Of a stretch of DNA of 64,000 bases, positions 47,601 through 61,655 are shown piece by piece. Position 1 is the first letter of the stretch. Each line of letters opens with the position of its first letter. This DNA comes from Oxyruncus cristatus. Taxonomy: Eukaryota; Chordata; Aves; Passeriformes; Cotingidae. Location: contig VXAY01005274.1 of NCBI GenBank assembly GCA_013399855.1, forward strand, positions 1,035,950 through 1,099,949. Reading direction: 5' to 3'. The position numbers were made by a program, and so were the translations under genes. Below the pieces are notes generated by a model that was not told the DNA's origin, did no database searches, and worked only from the letters and a program-made list of their open reading frames with translations.

Positions 47601-50600
47601 CATTTTCAAAGTGAAAAAGCGCCAGGACACTTTTACAGGAGAGGAACTGGCACCATGGAAAACCAGTTCTGATTTTCCACTGGTACAAGACAGCAGTGCA
47701 CTGCTTTCCACAACTGCCTCGAATTAGGTTGAAATACCTGTTTCTCAGTTTGTTTTGTTTAACACTTCAATTTTAGATCCCCTGTCAATGAATCCTTCCT
47801 TCGAGTGTGATGCTCTGAGGTAGAAGTGTTACGTTAGTCAGGAGTGGGGCTGTTCAGGGGGCAGCTGGAACTTGGGCACTGAGGGATTTTTTTTTTTTTA
47901 AGCAAACAGTAATTAAATATATATTTCCAAGAGTAGCCTTATCTGGATGAAAATAATATTGTGGGGACAGATGAGACTTGGGATCAGGATATTAAAACTT
48001 TAGTTTGTTTTAGAATAAAGACAAGGCAATTCCTTACAGTACTTAAACGTGCAACAGGTGACAAACAAAATAGGTGTGTCATCTCAGTGATGTAGTAACT
48101 GAAATGGTTTCTCTTCAGAGGTGATCTACAGCCCAGTCATTGACTGATGTGAAGTTATGGCACAACTGAGTTGTGTTGCTTGGATTTTTTTAACACTTTT
48201 TTTTATACAGTAGCCTTTTAATCCTTTTTCATCTCTGTAGCAGATGAGCCAAATACTTTTGCAGTTTTATGTCTAACCTGCCTACATGTGGCCCTGCTGA
48301 CTATTTCAACCTTGTAGCTGGTGTAGCAAAATTTATTATTGTGGTTGTATGAAAAACATTTGTCTTCAAGGTCGACGTACTAGACATGTGAAAATAGGGT
48401 GTGAAATCTCAGTACATGCAATAAATACTTTTGCTTACTGTTGAAGTAATTAGATGCTGTGTCATGCTTTGTCTTGAATAGATTTAAGATCATGTCTTCA
48501 TTCTGCTGTTTCTCTTAAGAAAACCAAATTCTTCTTTTCTTGCCTGGTTCTTTGTTTTCGTTCTCCCCTGTGTCATCTACTGTTTCATTTGAAAGTTTTT
48601 CTGCCATCGTTTTCTCTTCTTAATTTTCATGTTGCATAACTGGAGAACTTGATTCTCCAAGAAGGAAACAGAGGTAATCTAAAAACTGAATGTTTATGGA
48701 TGCAATCTGCTGTTGGATGAGGCCAAAGAGAGGGCACCACACACGGAGCTCTTGGAAATAACATTGTCTCTTGGCTTTTACCACATTTGTCTTGTACTGC
48801 AGGTGGACTGTCTTGATTAGTCGTGTCTGTATGTATTGACACACCCTTTACAGGAACGGGGTTGTACCTAACTGGCACTAAGCAATATCCATAAATGTTC
48901 TTTTATTCCCCAGTTCATCCATTTTTAGGTAGACAGGGCTGGGAGATTCTGGTTCATCTGTTAAAACAGTACCTTTTGCGAGGCAGACTCTGTCTTCAGA
49001 GAGTCAGTCTGGATTGGTTTTATGTCTTACTAAAGCAGGTTTGCGTCTTAATGGAATTGAAAAATTGCACTGTCCTGTTCTTCAGCTTTGGCCTGGGTAT
49101 TGTGCAGGTGCTTGAAGGAAAGGACAGTCTATGGTGCAGTATTAATCTTTGACTTCGTAGTGTCAGTCACATGCTGAGCTTTCCATCAGGCTTTTTGATG
49201 CCTCTGGAGTGGTGATTGTGCTGACTTGGCTTGTGAGGCAGTAAAACGACAACCTGGGAAAAAGAGAGATGAAGTACTTTAATGGGATCCTTCTGGAGAA
49301 CCTTGCAGCCCTTCTCATCCGCTTCTTCCTAGTCGCTGCTAAGAATGCTTAATTTCCTAAATCAGAGTCAGCATAAATGTCCTCTGGGAGAAAGGCTTGT
49401 GCACTGGACTCTGGAAATGTCTTGTGAGGGCTCAGAAACGCAGTTCCTGAAGCATCGGGAAGAGTTGTAAGTGATGTTTCTCTGTGTGGGGTTTGCACAT
49501 TTGATGTCCCACTCCTGCCTAGTTCTGCTCTTGAGGTGTTTGTCTGGGCACAGCAGAGATCTTGCCCTACCTTGTTTTCAACCCTTATTATAGATTAACT
49601 TTTTCCCAAATCCTGTAATCTTTATCAGGTGACAAAAGATGGGGTCTGGATCTGATCTTATTTCCTCTTAGAAGCTGAAGGTCTTCATGTGAGGAACACT
49701 GAAAATATTGCTAATCTAATTATTGTCAGCTGATACTTTCTTTCAAATCTCTACTTGGAATTGAAAAACTTCCTCACAGTCCTTAGTGGAGGGAAAAGTC
49801 TTTGCAGAAAAGCAACTTCTCTACACTTCATGGACTTGTGGGACTTTAGGGAACTTAAAACTTAGTTATGAGTGAGTCCCTCGTGGTTTAATGCCAGACA
49901 GTAGGCTGGAAAAATGTCTGTATGAGCTGCTGAATGTTTATAAGTCACTGTAGCCCTCACAACTGCAGTGGACTGTGTTTAGTTCTGCTGCTCCTTTCTG
50001 GGAGACGTGTGGAATTCAACTGGAGTGGGTCCCAACCTCAGAAATGAAGTGTTGAGGTAAAGAGCACTGGTCAGCCCGTGGGCCAGGACAGAGCTACTCT
50101 ATCTATCCTGTGGGCTCCTGTCTCCAGGGTTCAAAGGTGGGAATGTAACATGGAAAAACATGGGCATGTAAATTGTGATGTGTTGAACCTCCCTTCTCTT
50201 GATGACAACTTTGTTTGGGTGCCCTTTGCTTAGAGCTCTGCTATTTCTGTTCTCTTTCTGTAATGAAGTGCAAACTGGGTAGATAATTTAACCTTGGGTA
50301 GCTTGTTTCAATTAAAACTTTTAGATGTAAAAAAGGGGCTTAACAGATAAGCAGAAGGACAAACAAGTGATGGCTTTGGTTGGGGACAGTGTAAAGAACC
50401 TTCTAACACGTATGATGACTTTTTTCAAAACCAGTTTTGAGGGAGGCAACTTTGACAGAAAAGATTTTAAATAAACTTCAGTTCAATCAGTTGCAGTTGA
50501 GCAGCCACAGTGCAACACAAAGTAGTGTGAACCTGGGGACAGATCTTGGGGAATAACTTCTTTCTCCTGCCAGGTGGGGTGGGATAAACATTATGGTATT

Positions 50601-51841
50601 TTAGTGATTTTTAAAATGGGAGATTTGGCATTTGAATTGCAATTCCTTGTCCACTGTATTACTGCACTAAGGTCAAACTATTAAAATACCAACAGGAGCC
50701 ACACTTCTGTGGGAGCGAGAGTTGGAGCTGGGCAGTGCTCGGAGCAGCTCGGGGACAGCTCTGTGTGAGGCTGGGACCTCACTGGGGGATGTGGAGTGAA
50801 ATAACCTTTTATAATCCCCTCTGACCGGTTCTGTGGATTGAAAGTTACAGTGTTGAAAAAGGAATGTATTTTTGGTTTCCTCTCAGGAGAAGACCAGCAT
50901 GATGCCCTGCAAATGCATTAAATGCACTGGCTTCCCCTGGAATGTCTCCCCTGGCACAGCCTTTTGCAGAAGGATTGGTACCTGTTGAACCACATGTTGC
51001 CTTTGTCACTAGAGGAAAGTTAAGCCAATGCCTAATCCCTGCTGGGATTTTTCATTCTCCTCCTCAGATCAGGGTGGACACAAGGTCTGTGTGAGTCAAA
51101 TGGGGCAGGAGAGATCTAGATCAGGAGTGATTCTGGTCTGGAGAAAAACAGGGAAAGGTTTAAAACCTTGTTTGCCTGCAGAACAGGGAGGAGTGGTTTT
51201 TACTGAGTTGCAGTAAGGGATCTTTTACTGGTAGAAACTCAAAACTGGTGGGCTGGTGATTTTTGGGCTGTAATGGATCAGATGATCAAGTGCTGAGCTT
51301 TTGTGGATGAAGAGTGATGGTACTCTCTGTTCAGTGCAAGGATTTATACAGTGCAGATTTGTCTCAGTTAAATCTGAAACATTGATCCTTTTCTGCTATG
51401 CTAAAAATGGAAGGATTTTGTGAAAGTCACTGAAGATGTCTTCACATAAAATTGACTTAGTATGGAAAATAATCTTGGGTAGATTTGGAGTGGATGGGAT
51501 GAGTTTTTATGTTTGTGAGTGTTTTCTAAAAGTATAAAGTTAATTCTTTTACTGCTGTCTAGAGGATATTTTTGTTACGTTTTCAGGGCATCTTGTTGGT
51601 GCAAGAGGAACTGATAACAAGTGAAGTTTGTGTATTTCTACTTCTCTACTGACTTTGCTTTGGTGTCCTGCTTTTTTTCAAAGCTTCCCATAAGGCTGAA
51701 TATAAAGCTTTAATTTTCCTGGGATTCAAATGCTGTGCTGCCTAATGCAGACAGGTTTTCAAATACTTTGTAACAAACGCAGCGAAAAGTTCCCTCAAAA
51801 CATTCAATTTTTTTTTTTTTTTTTTTCCTCCTCTCTTTAAG

Positions 51842-53528
51842 GTTTGGACCCCATGGAATCCCTGTGACCATATTTCCTAAAAGGGAATACAAGGATAAAC
51901 CCGAAGCCATGCAGCTCCAAAGTAAACCATTCCAAGACGAGGCACAGGTGAAGTGCGAGTCTGACGCTGCAGTCCCTGATGACTCTCCCCTCACACAGCC
52001 ATCAGAGCCCAGCATAGCTAAAAGCCTATGGACTTCTAAACCACCTCCTCTCTTTCACGAGGGAGCACCGTACCCTCCTCCTTTGTTTATCAGGGACACG
52101 TATAACCAGTCAATACCTCAACCTCCACCCCGGAAAATCAAGCGGCCCAAGCGTAAAATGTACAGGGAGGAACCCACTTCGATCATGAACGCGATCAAAC
52201 TACGGCCCCGGCAGGTCTTGTGTGACAAGTGCAAAAACAGCGTTGTTGCCGAAAAAAAGGAAATCAAAAAAGGTGGCAATGCAAGTGACTCTTCAAAATA
52301 CGAGGATAGTAAAAAGCGAAGAAATGAGAGTGTGACTACTGTGAATAAAAAACTTAAGACTGACCATAAGGTGGATGGAAAAAGCCAAAATGAAAGCCAG
52401 AAAAGGAACGCTGTGGTCAAGGTTTCAAATATTGCCCACGGCAGAAGCAGAGTAGTTAAAGTTTCCGCACAAGCAAATACTTCAAAAGCGCAGTTAAATA
52501 CAAAAAAAGTTCTCCAGAGCAAAAACATGGATCATGCAAAAGCTCGGGAAGTCTTGAAAATGGCCAAAGAAAAGGCACAAAAGAAGCAGAGTGCAACCTC
52601 CTCTTCCAAAAATGCACATTCTAAGGTCCACTTCACACGGCGTCTCCAGAACACCAGCTCAGGTTCCCTCCCGCCCCGATTGCGTTTAAAGCCACAAAGG
52701 TATCGGAATGAAGAAAATGACTCTTCTCTCAAGACAGGACTTGAGAAAATACGGAGTGGCAAGATGGCAACTAAGCCCCAGTCTCGCTGCTCCTCTACCC
52801 GCTCAGCAGGTGAGGCCCCTTCAGAAAATCAGAGCCCCTCAGAAGGCCCCGAAGAGGCCAGCAGTGAGGTTCAGGACACGAGTGAAATGCATGTAACTGT
52901 TGATCAGGATGAACAGCAGACACTGGGCAAGAGAGGCAGCAAAAGCAATATAACGGTTTACATGACCCTTAATCAAAAGAAATCTGACTCTTCCAGTGCA
53001 TCAGTTTGTAGTAGTGATAGCACAGATGATTTGAAATCCACCAACTCTGAGTGTAGCTCTACTGAAAGCTTTGATTTTCCTCCAGGCAGCATGCATACAC
53101 CTTCCTCCTCCTCCTCCTCCTCCTCTTCGAAGGAAGAGAAAAAGCTCAGTAATTCCTTGAAAACGGAAGTCTTTTCCAAAAACGTCTCTAAATGTGTCAC
53201 ACCAGATGGCAGGACCGTATGTGTAGGGGACATTGTTTGGGCCAAGATTTATGGCTTCCCTTGGTGGCCAGCCCGTATCCTTACCATAACTGTGAGCCGG
53301 AAAGATAACGGCCTTTTAGTTCGGCAGGAGGCTCGTATCTCGTGGTTCGGCTCCACTACAACATCTTTCCTTGCTCTTGCACAGCTCTCCCCCTTTTTAG
53401 AAAGCTTCCAGTTGCGCTTTAATAAGAAGAGAAAGGGTCTGTACCGCAAGGCCGTCACAGAGGCAGCCAAGGCTGCTAAGCAGCTCACCCCCGAGGTTCG
53501 GGCCCTGCTGACGCAGTTTGAAACGTGA
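51842..53528 (+). CDS. PWWP2A: PWWP2A exon 2: most of the protein, with the C-terminal PWWP domain
   Basis: One 1687-nt exon encoding 561 residues after the split Arg, ending in LLTQFET and TGA (53526-53528), as in human PWWP2A (755 aa in all). In order: a Pro-rich segment (SKPPPLFHEGAPYPPPLFIR), a basic stretch (PRKIKRPKRKMYREEPTSIM) and the CxxC-like RQVLCDKCKN. A long Lys/Ser-rich disordered region follows, with a poly-Ser run coded by TCC repeats (about 53101-53128). Last is the PWWP domain (about 53205-53520) with VGDIVWAKIYGFPWWPARIL, whose aromatic cage binds H3K36-methylated nucleosomes in the family. The internal region binds H2A.Z and MTA1-HDAC-RBBP in human. The start was set by the acceptor at 51841, not by a methionine. 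The frame is intact. Confidence 0.97.
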
Positions 53529-54710
53529 ACATGGAGAGTAAGGTAGGCAAGAAACCTGGAGGCTCCACAAAATCCATAGCCTAGTTAGAGAACTACCATG
53601 AAGGACTTGGCGAGTCAGAGGTTGCACTCGGTTGACTGCTCTTTTTATACTAAACTCGTTCCATTTGTAGCGGTTTCTTGACAGTTAAACGAATTGAACA
53701 TGCAATCAAAATTAGCCTAAAGTGAGGACTTCAGTATTTTTCAAGTGAGAATTTTTTTTAAAGAGAAAAAAAAAAAAACAAACAAAAAAAACCTCCTCAA
53801 CCACCCGATGCATAGGAGCCATAGCCTCAGCTGAAAGGCAGCTGATTTGCAGGGAATTTTTTAGTAGTTTCTACCCAGTATATAACTAGTTGCTGTGTGG
53901 CAAAGGGTTGACACAAGGGATGAAAGTAGTAGCTGTGACTTTTTTTTTTTTTGTTTTATTAGGTGGCCCATCAGGGAAGTGTAGAAATGTAAGCCTTGTC
54001 TAAATGGTCTTTAAAGATTATTTTAACTAGTCTCTAATGGATTTAGTCTGGCCACTCCAAATGGGTTCAAAGCCTGCTTAAACATCTGGAGGCGTGTCCT
54101 GATCGGCACAGGCCGGGTTAAATGGCGTTGGAGATGTGCTGAAGTTGTTAAGGAAGAAGAATTCATGTGGCTTAAAGACCAGATTAAATGGGGTTTTATC
54201 GTAGTGACCACTTAAACACTCAACCTTTCTATGCACATGGGGGCACAACTATATCACTTCAGGGTCTGAGAAGTCGAGGGATGCCTGTAGCTCTAAGACA
54301 AAGCTGAGGAGTCGCTCAGTGTTTGGGATCAAGGGCTGTTAATGCTGCATAGGTGTGAATCATACTGGTCTTTCTTCCTGAAGAAATCTTTCAGGCCATT
54401 TGCCTGGAGGTTTAGATTAAGAGAGGCTTTGTTTTGAATGTGTAAATAATCAATTGCTGAAATTGGTCAGATTTTCTCCTGACTGGTTGTTCCTAAATTC
54501 TTAGGATACGTCCTAGTAAATTACACTTTGTGAATTGTCAGATGTGTAATTGTTGCATTTTGGATGTATCTAACTTCATTTTTTTTTTTTTTTTTAAATA
54601 TTTCCGTTTAAGGTATCTGTTTGCAGGTCAGAAAATGAGAATATGTAATTGTGTAATGCTCTGAAATGTAAAAAAACAAACTGTAAATAAAATTGACTAA
54701 ATCTCAATTA
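53529..54710 (+). terminator. PWWP2A: PWWP2A 3' UTR and proximal poly(A) signal
   Basis: Non-coding tail with long A and T runs (about 53760-53790, 53940-53955, 54575-54598). A canonical AATAAA lies at 54686-54691, about 1.16 kb after the stop. A donor-like AAG followed by GTAGGC at 53542/53543, just after the stop, could allow an alternative 3' exon. A further AATAAA at about 55647 could serve as a distal signal. Confidence 0.6.
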
Positions 54711-56659
54711 TTTGTGTGTGTTTCTCAAAAAGCTTTGAAACAAATCCAGGATGTCAGAGTACTTGATCTGTATGCCGGATTTAGAGGACACTCTTAAAAA
54801 AGTAAATTGTCCTTTTTCATGCATTCTTAAAGATAACTGCTTGATGTAAATATTATTGGTATACTTCAGTCTTAATTTGGAGATTGAGCGATTATCTGTC
54901 CCTTTTGTTTCAGAACCAGCTCTGTAGAGGGCTTTCTGTAAAGTTGATCAAATTTCTCCCTTAATAAGCTTTTGGTCCATTTTGTTTGGACAGAGACTGT
55001 GGATAAGGTCACTTGTACAGTGGGGAAATGTTTTCAGTTTTCCATCTTTCCAGCCCAGTCAGACCCACTCTCCATGACCACCTCAGCTTTTCTTGCATGT
55101 TTTTTGCTCCACGTTGGGGCATTTTCATGCAAATGACTTGACTTTTTTTTTTTCTTTTGAGTTCTGGTCCTTATCTGACCATGTGAATTCCTGTCTCTCC
55201 TCCAACCTGCTCCTGCATCAGCCTTGCAATGCCTCCTGAAGAGTCTCCCACCCTTCATCCCAGTTTTCATCCTGGTTTTTCCGTAACTGCCCATGTAGGC
55301 AATCATGACAGACGTAAAAATTTAAGCTTAGGCTGAAATTAGATTTTAAACAGACATGAAAATGGGAGTAAGGATTTTAATCATCAAACCCTTACGTATT
55401 TTTAATTTCATGTGTTCATGATACTGTCTGGTCTTCCCAAAATATTCATTTTCTTTTTACCTTTTTTAATTATTCTGTTGTGCCCACAGAAGTATTGGAA
55501 GTCTAAAGTGTTAAACTCATGACTGTTGAAATTTTCCTCAAGGTGACAGTCATTGGGTACTAATTAAGCTTCCAAATCTACCTTGGCATTCTAGCAGTTC
55601 CCAAAAAACCCCACTGGTCAATGCTTTTTGAATGTGATAAACACACAATAAATTTCATAATGTTAAAAAAAAAAAAATTGGGAAAAAAAAAAATCTGTTT
55701 CACTTTTATGTATTCTTTCCTGCAAACAGAAACAGTTTATTTAAGTAGAGAAGCCGTATTTTGTTTTTAAAGCAAACTGCTTTTTGGATCCAGAGCCCAT
55801 GCAAGGTGGGTCAGATGTCTACACCAGTTCCTTGAGGTTTAGAAGCTCAAGTGAATTGGTTTTCATTTTAGCTGCTCTGAGCCAAGTAGTGGTGAAATCA
55901 ATATTGATATTGTTATTTTTTCTTTAGAAGACCTGGAAGCTTTGTACTCTTATCTCATAATTTATATAAAATTAGAATAGCACTAAGAGCTTACACAGGC
56001 AAAGTTTGCTCAGGTGTTCACTGGGGTAGCAATAAGCATGAGAGGGCTTTCTTTAGATGGTTTTGTGTTCAAAAGAACTGTTTATGAAAGGCATTTAAAG
56101 AGTCAGCTTTGATTTGTAGTTGATCAGTTTTAAGTAGTCTTTCCTAGGTTTTATAGTGAACGTGCTGTGTCGCTTCAGACTTAACAGGTGTCAAATCAAA
56201 TAGATTTGTTTTGTTGAAAAAAATTACCTTTTTTTACAACATTATGTTACGTTAGGTTGAAAATACCCTCTTCATACTCATCCATGATTTTCCTCTCACT
56301 CTGAATGAGCAAATCCTGGGAGGTAACAGAGTTTCCAGGGGATGAGCTGTTGGCTTTAATGTAAAGCCCGGTTGCACTTTGTGTCTGTGGTTGTGGCAGG
56401 TGAGATGAGTCTCGAAGGCTTAGACAAAATGTGCTGATTTAGCTACAAACTGTGAAAAAACCCTCACTTTTATGTGCCTTTGTGCTCCAGCAGTGCCCAC
56501 AGAGTGTGGAATGCTGCTCCTGGAGCTGGGACACAGTTCTGAGTTGGAGTGATGCTTTAAATGGCTTATCAATAACTTAACCCATAATTCCAGCCAGGAG
56601 CTGCCCTGTGCTGGGAGAGGGCATCTGTGTGAGGCAGCAATGGGTGCAAACAGCCTCAA

Positions 56660-56895
56660 ACTGTGCCAGGGAAGGTTCAGGCTGGACATCAGGAAGAATT
56701 TCCTCATGGAAAATGTGGTCAGGTATTGAAAGGGGCTGCCCGGGGAGGTGGTGGAGTCCCCATCCCTGGAGGTGTCCAAGGAACGACTGGACGTGGCACT
56801 CAGTGCTCTGGTCTGGTTGACAAGGTGGGGATGGGTCATAGGTTAAACTCGATGATCTTGGAGGTCTTTTCCAACCTGAATGATTCCATGATTTT
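56660..56895 (+). repeat. CR1 LINE 3'-end fragment
   Basis: Sense-oriented copy downstream of PWWP2A, with GGCTGGACATCAGGAAGAAT, GAACGACTGGACGTGGCACT and the terminus AATGATTCCATGATTTTG. Confidence 0.9.
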
Positions 56896-59800
56896 GCCTT
56901 CAGGAGGCAAACAACAGTAGAAAGGGTGACTTACTTTTCCATCAGCTTAATAGAATAAATTGCACATGATGCCTTTTGACTTAATGAAATTCCTCAGTGG
57001 AGCTGTTGAATATGTATGGCCTTTCAATTTAGGGGGAAAATGTGACAGGGGGTGATGAGTTCCTAGTACAAGAGTTTTGTTCTTCTGAAGATCTTTAGCT
57101 TCAGTGAAAATGCTTTAGGAGAGAGTAGTTATTCTGAAACTTAGGCAGATTTCCTTTCCCAGGGGTGTTTGAAGGTGTGAGCGCTCCAGGAGTGAAGCTG
57201 GAAGCAATGGGAGATGCTTGTATGTCTCTGAAGTGGAGTCATGCAGGAAATTGAACAAATATTTGTTATTTTTCTAATTAGAGTTGTAATTTTATGTCAA
57301 CACTTCAATGAGATAATCATCTCTGATGATGTTTAGTTTGAAACCTACGGCATCACCAGCTCCATCCCCAGGAGGGAGGTTTAGTGGGGGTGATTTAGGT
57401 CTGTGCGAGGCTGAAAAATTTCTTTTTTTTGTTTTTTTTTCAAGAGTATGTTGTAAAATATTTTTTTTCAAGTAGTTTCTAAATATGATTAGGATTAAGA
57501 ATAGCACAAGCAAGAAAGAGGTAAGGCTTACTCTTTTGCATTGCTAGCCTTAGGCTTGGTTCTAGTTAACTCTCTTAAATCCTGAAACTGATTTCCAGTC
57601 ATGTCCTCTAAGCTGTCAGAGTAGAATAAGAACATGAATTTTGGAAAAATAAGTCTCAGTAGCTGCTTCTCAGCATTATCATCTGTCCTTATGCCTGTTC
57701 TGTGAAGTTCAGTGAGAATAGAGCTGCCTCCTTGGCTGAGGAGTTCTGGAAAGGAGGAGACTGATAATCAGGGAAAGGCTGTTTCAGTCCATCTTTTTCA
57801 TTATAATTGTATTCCAATAAGTGCCTACAGGAATGATAAAAATCAGGCAGTGCAGGGGGATCACTACACTGTAGGTACAGACTGAGCTGGAAGGTAAGTG
57901 GAGTGAGCTCATGCTTAAAGGGATGGCAGTGTGCTGTCTCATAATCCATTTGGTAAAATGACTATGACCATTGGAAAAGGAAAGTTTTGTATAACTAACA
58001 AAGCTGCTGAAATGACTGGAGTGGTCAGGGATCACCCATGATTAACATCAGGACAGGCCTGTAACACTGGGAACTTCTGTAGCTGCAAGTTACCTGAACA
58101 TCCATGAGATCCAGGCTTGTGAGATGGGAATATGAGTATCCACCTTCAAATTATTCTTAAGCCCTAATGGAAAGAACCTCTGTTATGATCCATGTCCTTA
58201 AAAATTATGAGGGCAAATTCCTAGTGAACATTTAACCCCCCTCAGCTTCTGTTCCCTGTTACAACTTTGTATTTTAGCTTAAATAGATCCCTCCCACAGT
58301 GTCACCCTGTCAGTGCATTTGTAGTGTGGCTGTTTAGATAAATAAGATCCCTCTGTAAGGTGGGTTTTTCCCTGCTCATCCTCCTGGCATTTCTAGGCAT
58401 TTCTAGTCTGAACTCAGCTGTTTCTGACCTCAGTGGCAAGAACTGTTTGTGGTAATGTAGGTGGGTTTTACCAAACAGAAGCAATTCCTCCCGAAGTCAG
58501 AAAGATCTCTAATTATTGGGTTTTAATTATTAGATCCTGATAGCAGGTTATAGTTTCCTATGAAGTACTCATACATTTCAGTCTCCTGTCATACCTGGGA
58601 TGTGGATACCAATCCAGATTGTAATTTAAATTATGATTTCCCCCCCCCCCCTAAATTTAGCTGTGACAAAACTGCCCTTGTGTGAACACAAGGCAAAATA
58701 GCAGTTCCCTGGTATGGCTGTGGTGACAGTAAATTGGTAACTGGCATGTTACTCTGCTTTTTCTCTGCACAGCTTCGTTGCTGCTCTCAGACTGGGCAGT
58801 TTGGGATAATTCCCTGGAGCAGCACTGGCACCCTTAGTGCCGGTACTAATTGCTGAAGGGAACTCAGATCCACGGCTCCGTGTTTTCCCCAAGAAAAAAC
58901 AATTAGTGTTCTTGGTGTGAAGTAGGAATAGCAGGGGCTGGAAAATGGATGTTTTTGATAGCTCAGGGCTTTCATAATTCAGAAGAGCTGAGCACATTCA
59001 AGAGGGAGGCAAATGGGAGCAAGAGACAGTTGTGTGTGTGGAATAACCTACCCAGGGCTGGGAACTGTGACTTCTGTGCTTGCGCCGATGGGATGTGTCA
59101 TCTTTGATCTTCACTTCCTGCCATGGCCCGAGGGGATAATGTTAACAGCAGTCTGCAGGTAGGAGTTGGCTCGGGGAACAAATCAGGATCCCCTGGAGCG
59201 AGTTTAAATTCAGGCTTTGCTCATTCAGTGCGTGAAGACAAACGGATCCGTGGGATTTATTTGGGCTACGTTTGACAAGTTATTTCCCAAATCAGGACCA
59301 GACATATTTTGAACAACTGTAATTCAGTTTCTGTACCAGTGATTTCATTCTTCAATCCAGAGGAGGAAGAGGGGACTCTGGGAATTGAGAATATTCCAGG
59401 TGTGTAAATACCTGTGGGATCGGTGCAGAGGCGAAAGACGCTTCTGGTGAGTTGCAGCTGGAACAGGAAATATTACTGAAAACAAGACAGGGAGTTAAAA
59501 TCGAGCACTGGAATATTTATTGCATTTGTGATAGTGAAACCCTGAGTGCTGCTATGTAATTCCAGTTTTTCCAAAACAATGGATCAGGGTAAGCTCTGTC
59601 AGGAACAGGCCAAATGCAGCTGGCATTTCAGAATGGGAGAAAACAGACGATCTGTGTGACCCTGTCATTTTGTTATTAGCAATCCTGGTTTTGGAAAAAA
59701 CAGAATCTGTAGAATTATGCCTATAATGAAAGATTATGCCCTGTCCTGATCACAGTCCTGCAGGAATCACACTTGGTGTAATGTAAGTTGGAGTCTGAGC

Positions 59801-61214
59801 TTCCCTGTGCAGGGAACCTGCACTGCACCTCCTTCCAGGAGCCTCTGTGCAAACTTCTGCTTGGATGATGGAATTTATATAACAGAGCAACTTTAAATTA
59901 GGTTGTTTTTTTAAAAAAATAGATCTAGGTCAGTTTTCATATTTGTTTAGTGATGGTTTTGGTGTCAAGTATACAATGTGAATAGGAAATATCCTTGTAC
60001 ATGCCAGGCATGTGCTGTGGATCTGTGATTTGGAAGGCAAACTGGTGCTCATGAGCTTGTTACCATCACTAAGAGATTCTGTAATAAAGCACAGCACAAT
60101 TCAGGTGACAGAATTGTCCTTGCCTTTTTTTAACACATGCAAAAAGGGAAAGAGGGTACTGGCTTTGTCAGCAAAGTGAGCAGATACAATTCGGAGCAAA
60201 TATTTACTTAAATGCTAATTTTGCATAATTTTTTATTTAGCAACATGTAGGGGGGTTGTTTAGCTTTAGGAAACACTCTTTAATTGTACCTCTGCAGTGG
60301 TTCAGGATTTTAAAGCATGTGGTGCCAAGTTTTGATAATTAGTAGCTCTGGTGAAAAAGAACTAAATCCATGAAAACTGGATTTTTTTTCAAAGAATTTT
60401 AGTTAGTTTACTTAGAAGTTTAGTTAATGAAAAAAACCCCAAAACCTTTTTCCTTGAGATTTCTCAAGTGTTGAGGGATTTAGGGGTAATCTCTTCTGAT
60501 ACATTTATATGAAAAAACCCTGAGTTTGGCCACATTTTAGAAATTCTTGATGCTGTGTTATATATTTATATTTCAGGGAATTAAGCATGTACACAGAAGA
60601 ATGTGTTGCTGCTCTTGGTTTTCCTCGTAGCTGAGGCCCTGCTGTCGAAGGTTGTCTGGGGCTGTAAAAGAATGCAACAGTTCTGGTTGCTTTTTGACGC
60701 TCATTATCTGAAAGAGAAGCCTGGTTTAACTCCACTGGTTACAAATGGAATCTGTAGCAGTGAAATAGCAGTTGGTGTTTCTTCTGTTCCATGGTTTTGA
60801 TGCAGACACAGCATTAGTCCCATAGAAAGATACATAGGTGTTACTGTAACTATTTAAATTGGGCTCATGGCTTTGAGCTGTGTTTTCCTCACAGGATGTG
60901 CTGCTGTTTTTGCTTCCCTTGTCCTTCTGGGCTGCCCTTTCTCCCTCTTCAGGGCTGCCTGTTGTCCTTCTGCTTTTCCTTTGGAGAGAAAAGCTAATGC
61001 TTTCAAAGGCAGTGCTTCTCTTTGGACAGCAGTAGAAACACAGGATTGAGAAAATTTGCACGTTACAAAATCAGAGTCCCCGTTCCAGAGCTGGCTCCCA
61101 GGGGTGAAGTGGCTGTGAAATGAGTTCAGTGGGACATCGGTGGGGAAAGGTTGTAAGTCATGTCGGGGCTTGTCCTGACACACATATTTTTGCCTCTATT
61201 CCTGGAGGTCGTTC

Positions 61215-61655
61215 CGTGATGACTCCATAGGGAAGGGTCTGGAGAGTCAGTCCTGTGAGGAGCAGCTGAGGGATCTGAGGGGGCTCATCCTGGAAAAAAA
61301 GGAGGCTTCGGGGGGACCTGACTCCCTACAACTCCCTGACAGATCAGAGCGAGGTGGGAGTCGGGCTCTGCTCCCAGGACACAGGGGACAGGACAAGAGG
61401 AAATGGCCTCAAGCTGTGCCAGGGCAGGTTCAGGTTGGACATCAGGAAGAATTTGTTCCTGGAAAGGGTTGTCAGGCATTGGAAGGGGCTGCCCAGGGAG
61501 GTGGAGGAGGCCCTCTCCCTGGAGGTGTTCAAGGAACGACTGGACGTGGCACTCAGTGCTCTGGTCTGGTTGAGAAGGTTGGGATGGGTCACAGGTTGGA
61601 CTCGATGATCTTGGAGGTCTTTTCCAGCCTTAATGATTCTGTGATTCTGTCTCCA
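61215..61655 (+). repeat. CR1 LINE 3'-end fragment
   Basis: Sense-oriented copy of about 440 bases, with GGTTCAGGTTGGACATCAGG, GGTCACAGGTTGGACTCGAT and the canonical terminus ATGATTCTGTGATTCTGTC (61632-61650). Confidence 0.92.

Larger units (their letters stand above)
39775..51841 (+). other. PWWP2A: PWWP2A intron 1
   Basis: A 12,067-base GT-AG intron with a GTGAGA donor. The acceptor TTTAAG is preceded by 19 consecutive T (51808-51826) and a pyrimidine tract. It contains two CR1 fragments in opposite orientation and T-rich runs (for example 43450-43465 and 47558-47578). No other coding exon is recognised. Confidence 0.92.

Noticed and set aside
52118..52528. Minus-strand 136-aa frame opposite PWWP2A exon 2
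   Set aside because: Shadow of the Lys-rich coding sequence (AAA/AAG complements read as Phe/Leu).
58639..58651. Run of C at 58.64 kb, potential G-quadruplex on the minus strand
   Set aside because: A single homopolymer with no repeated G-run pattern around it; common sequence noise.
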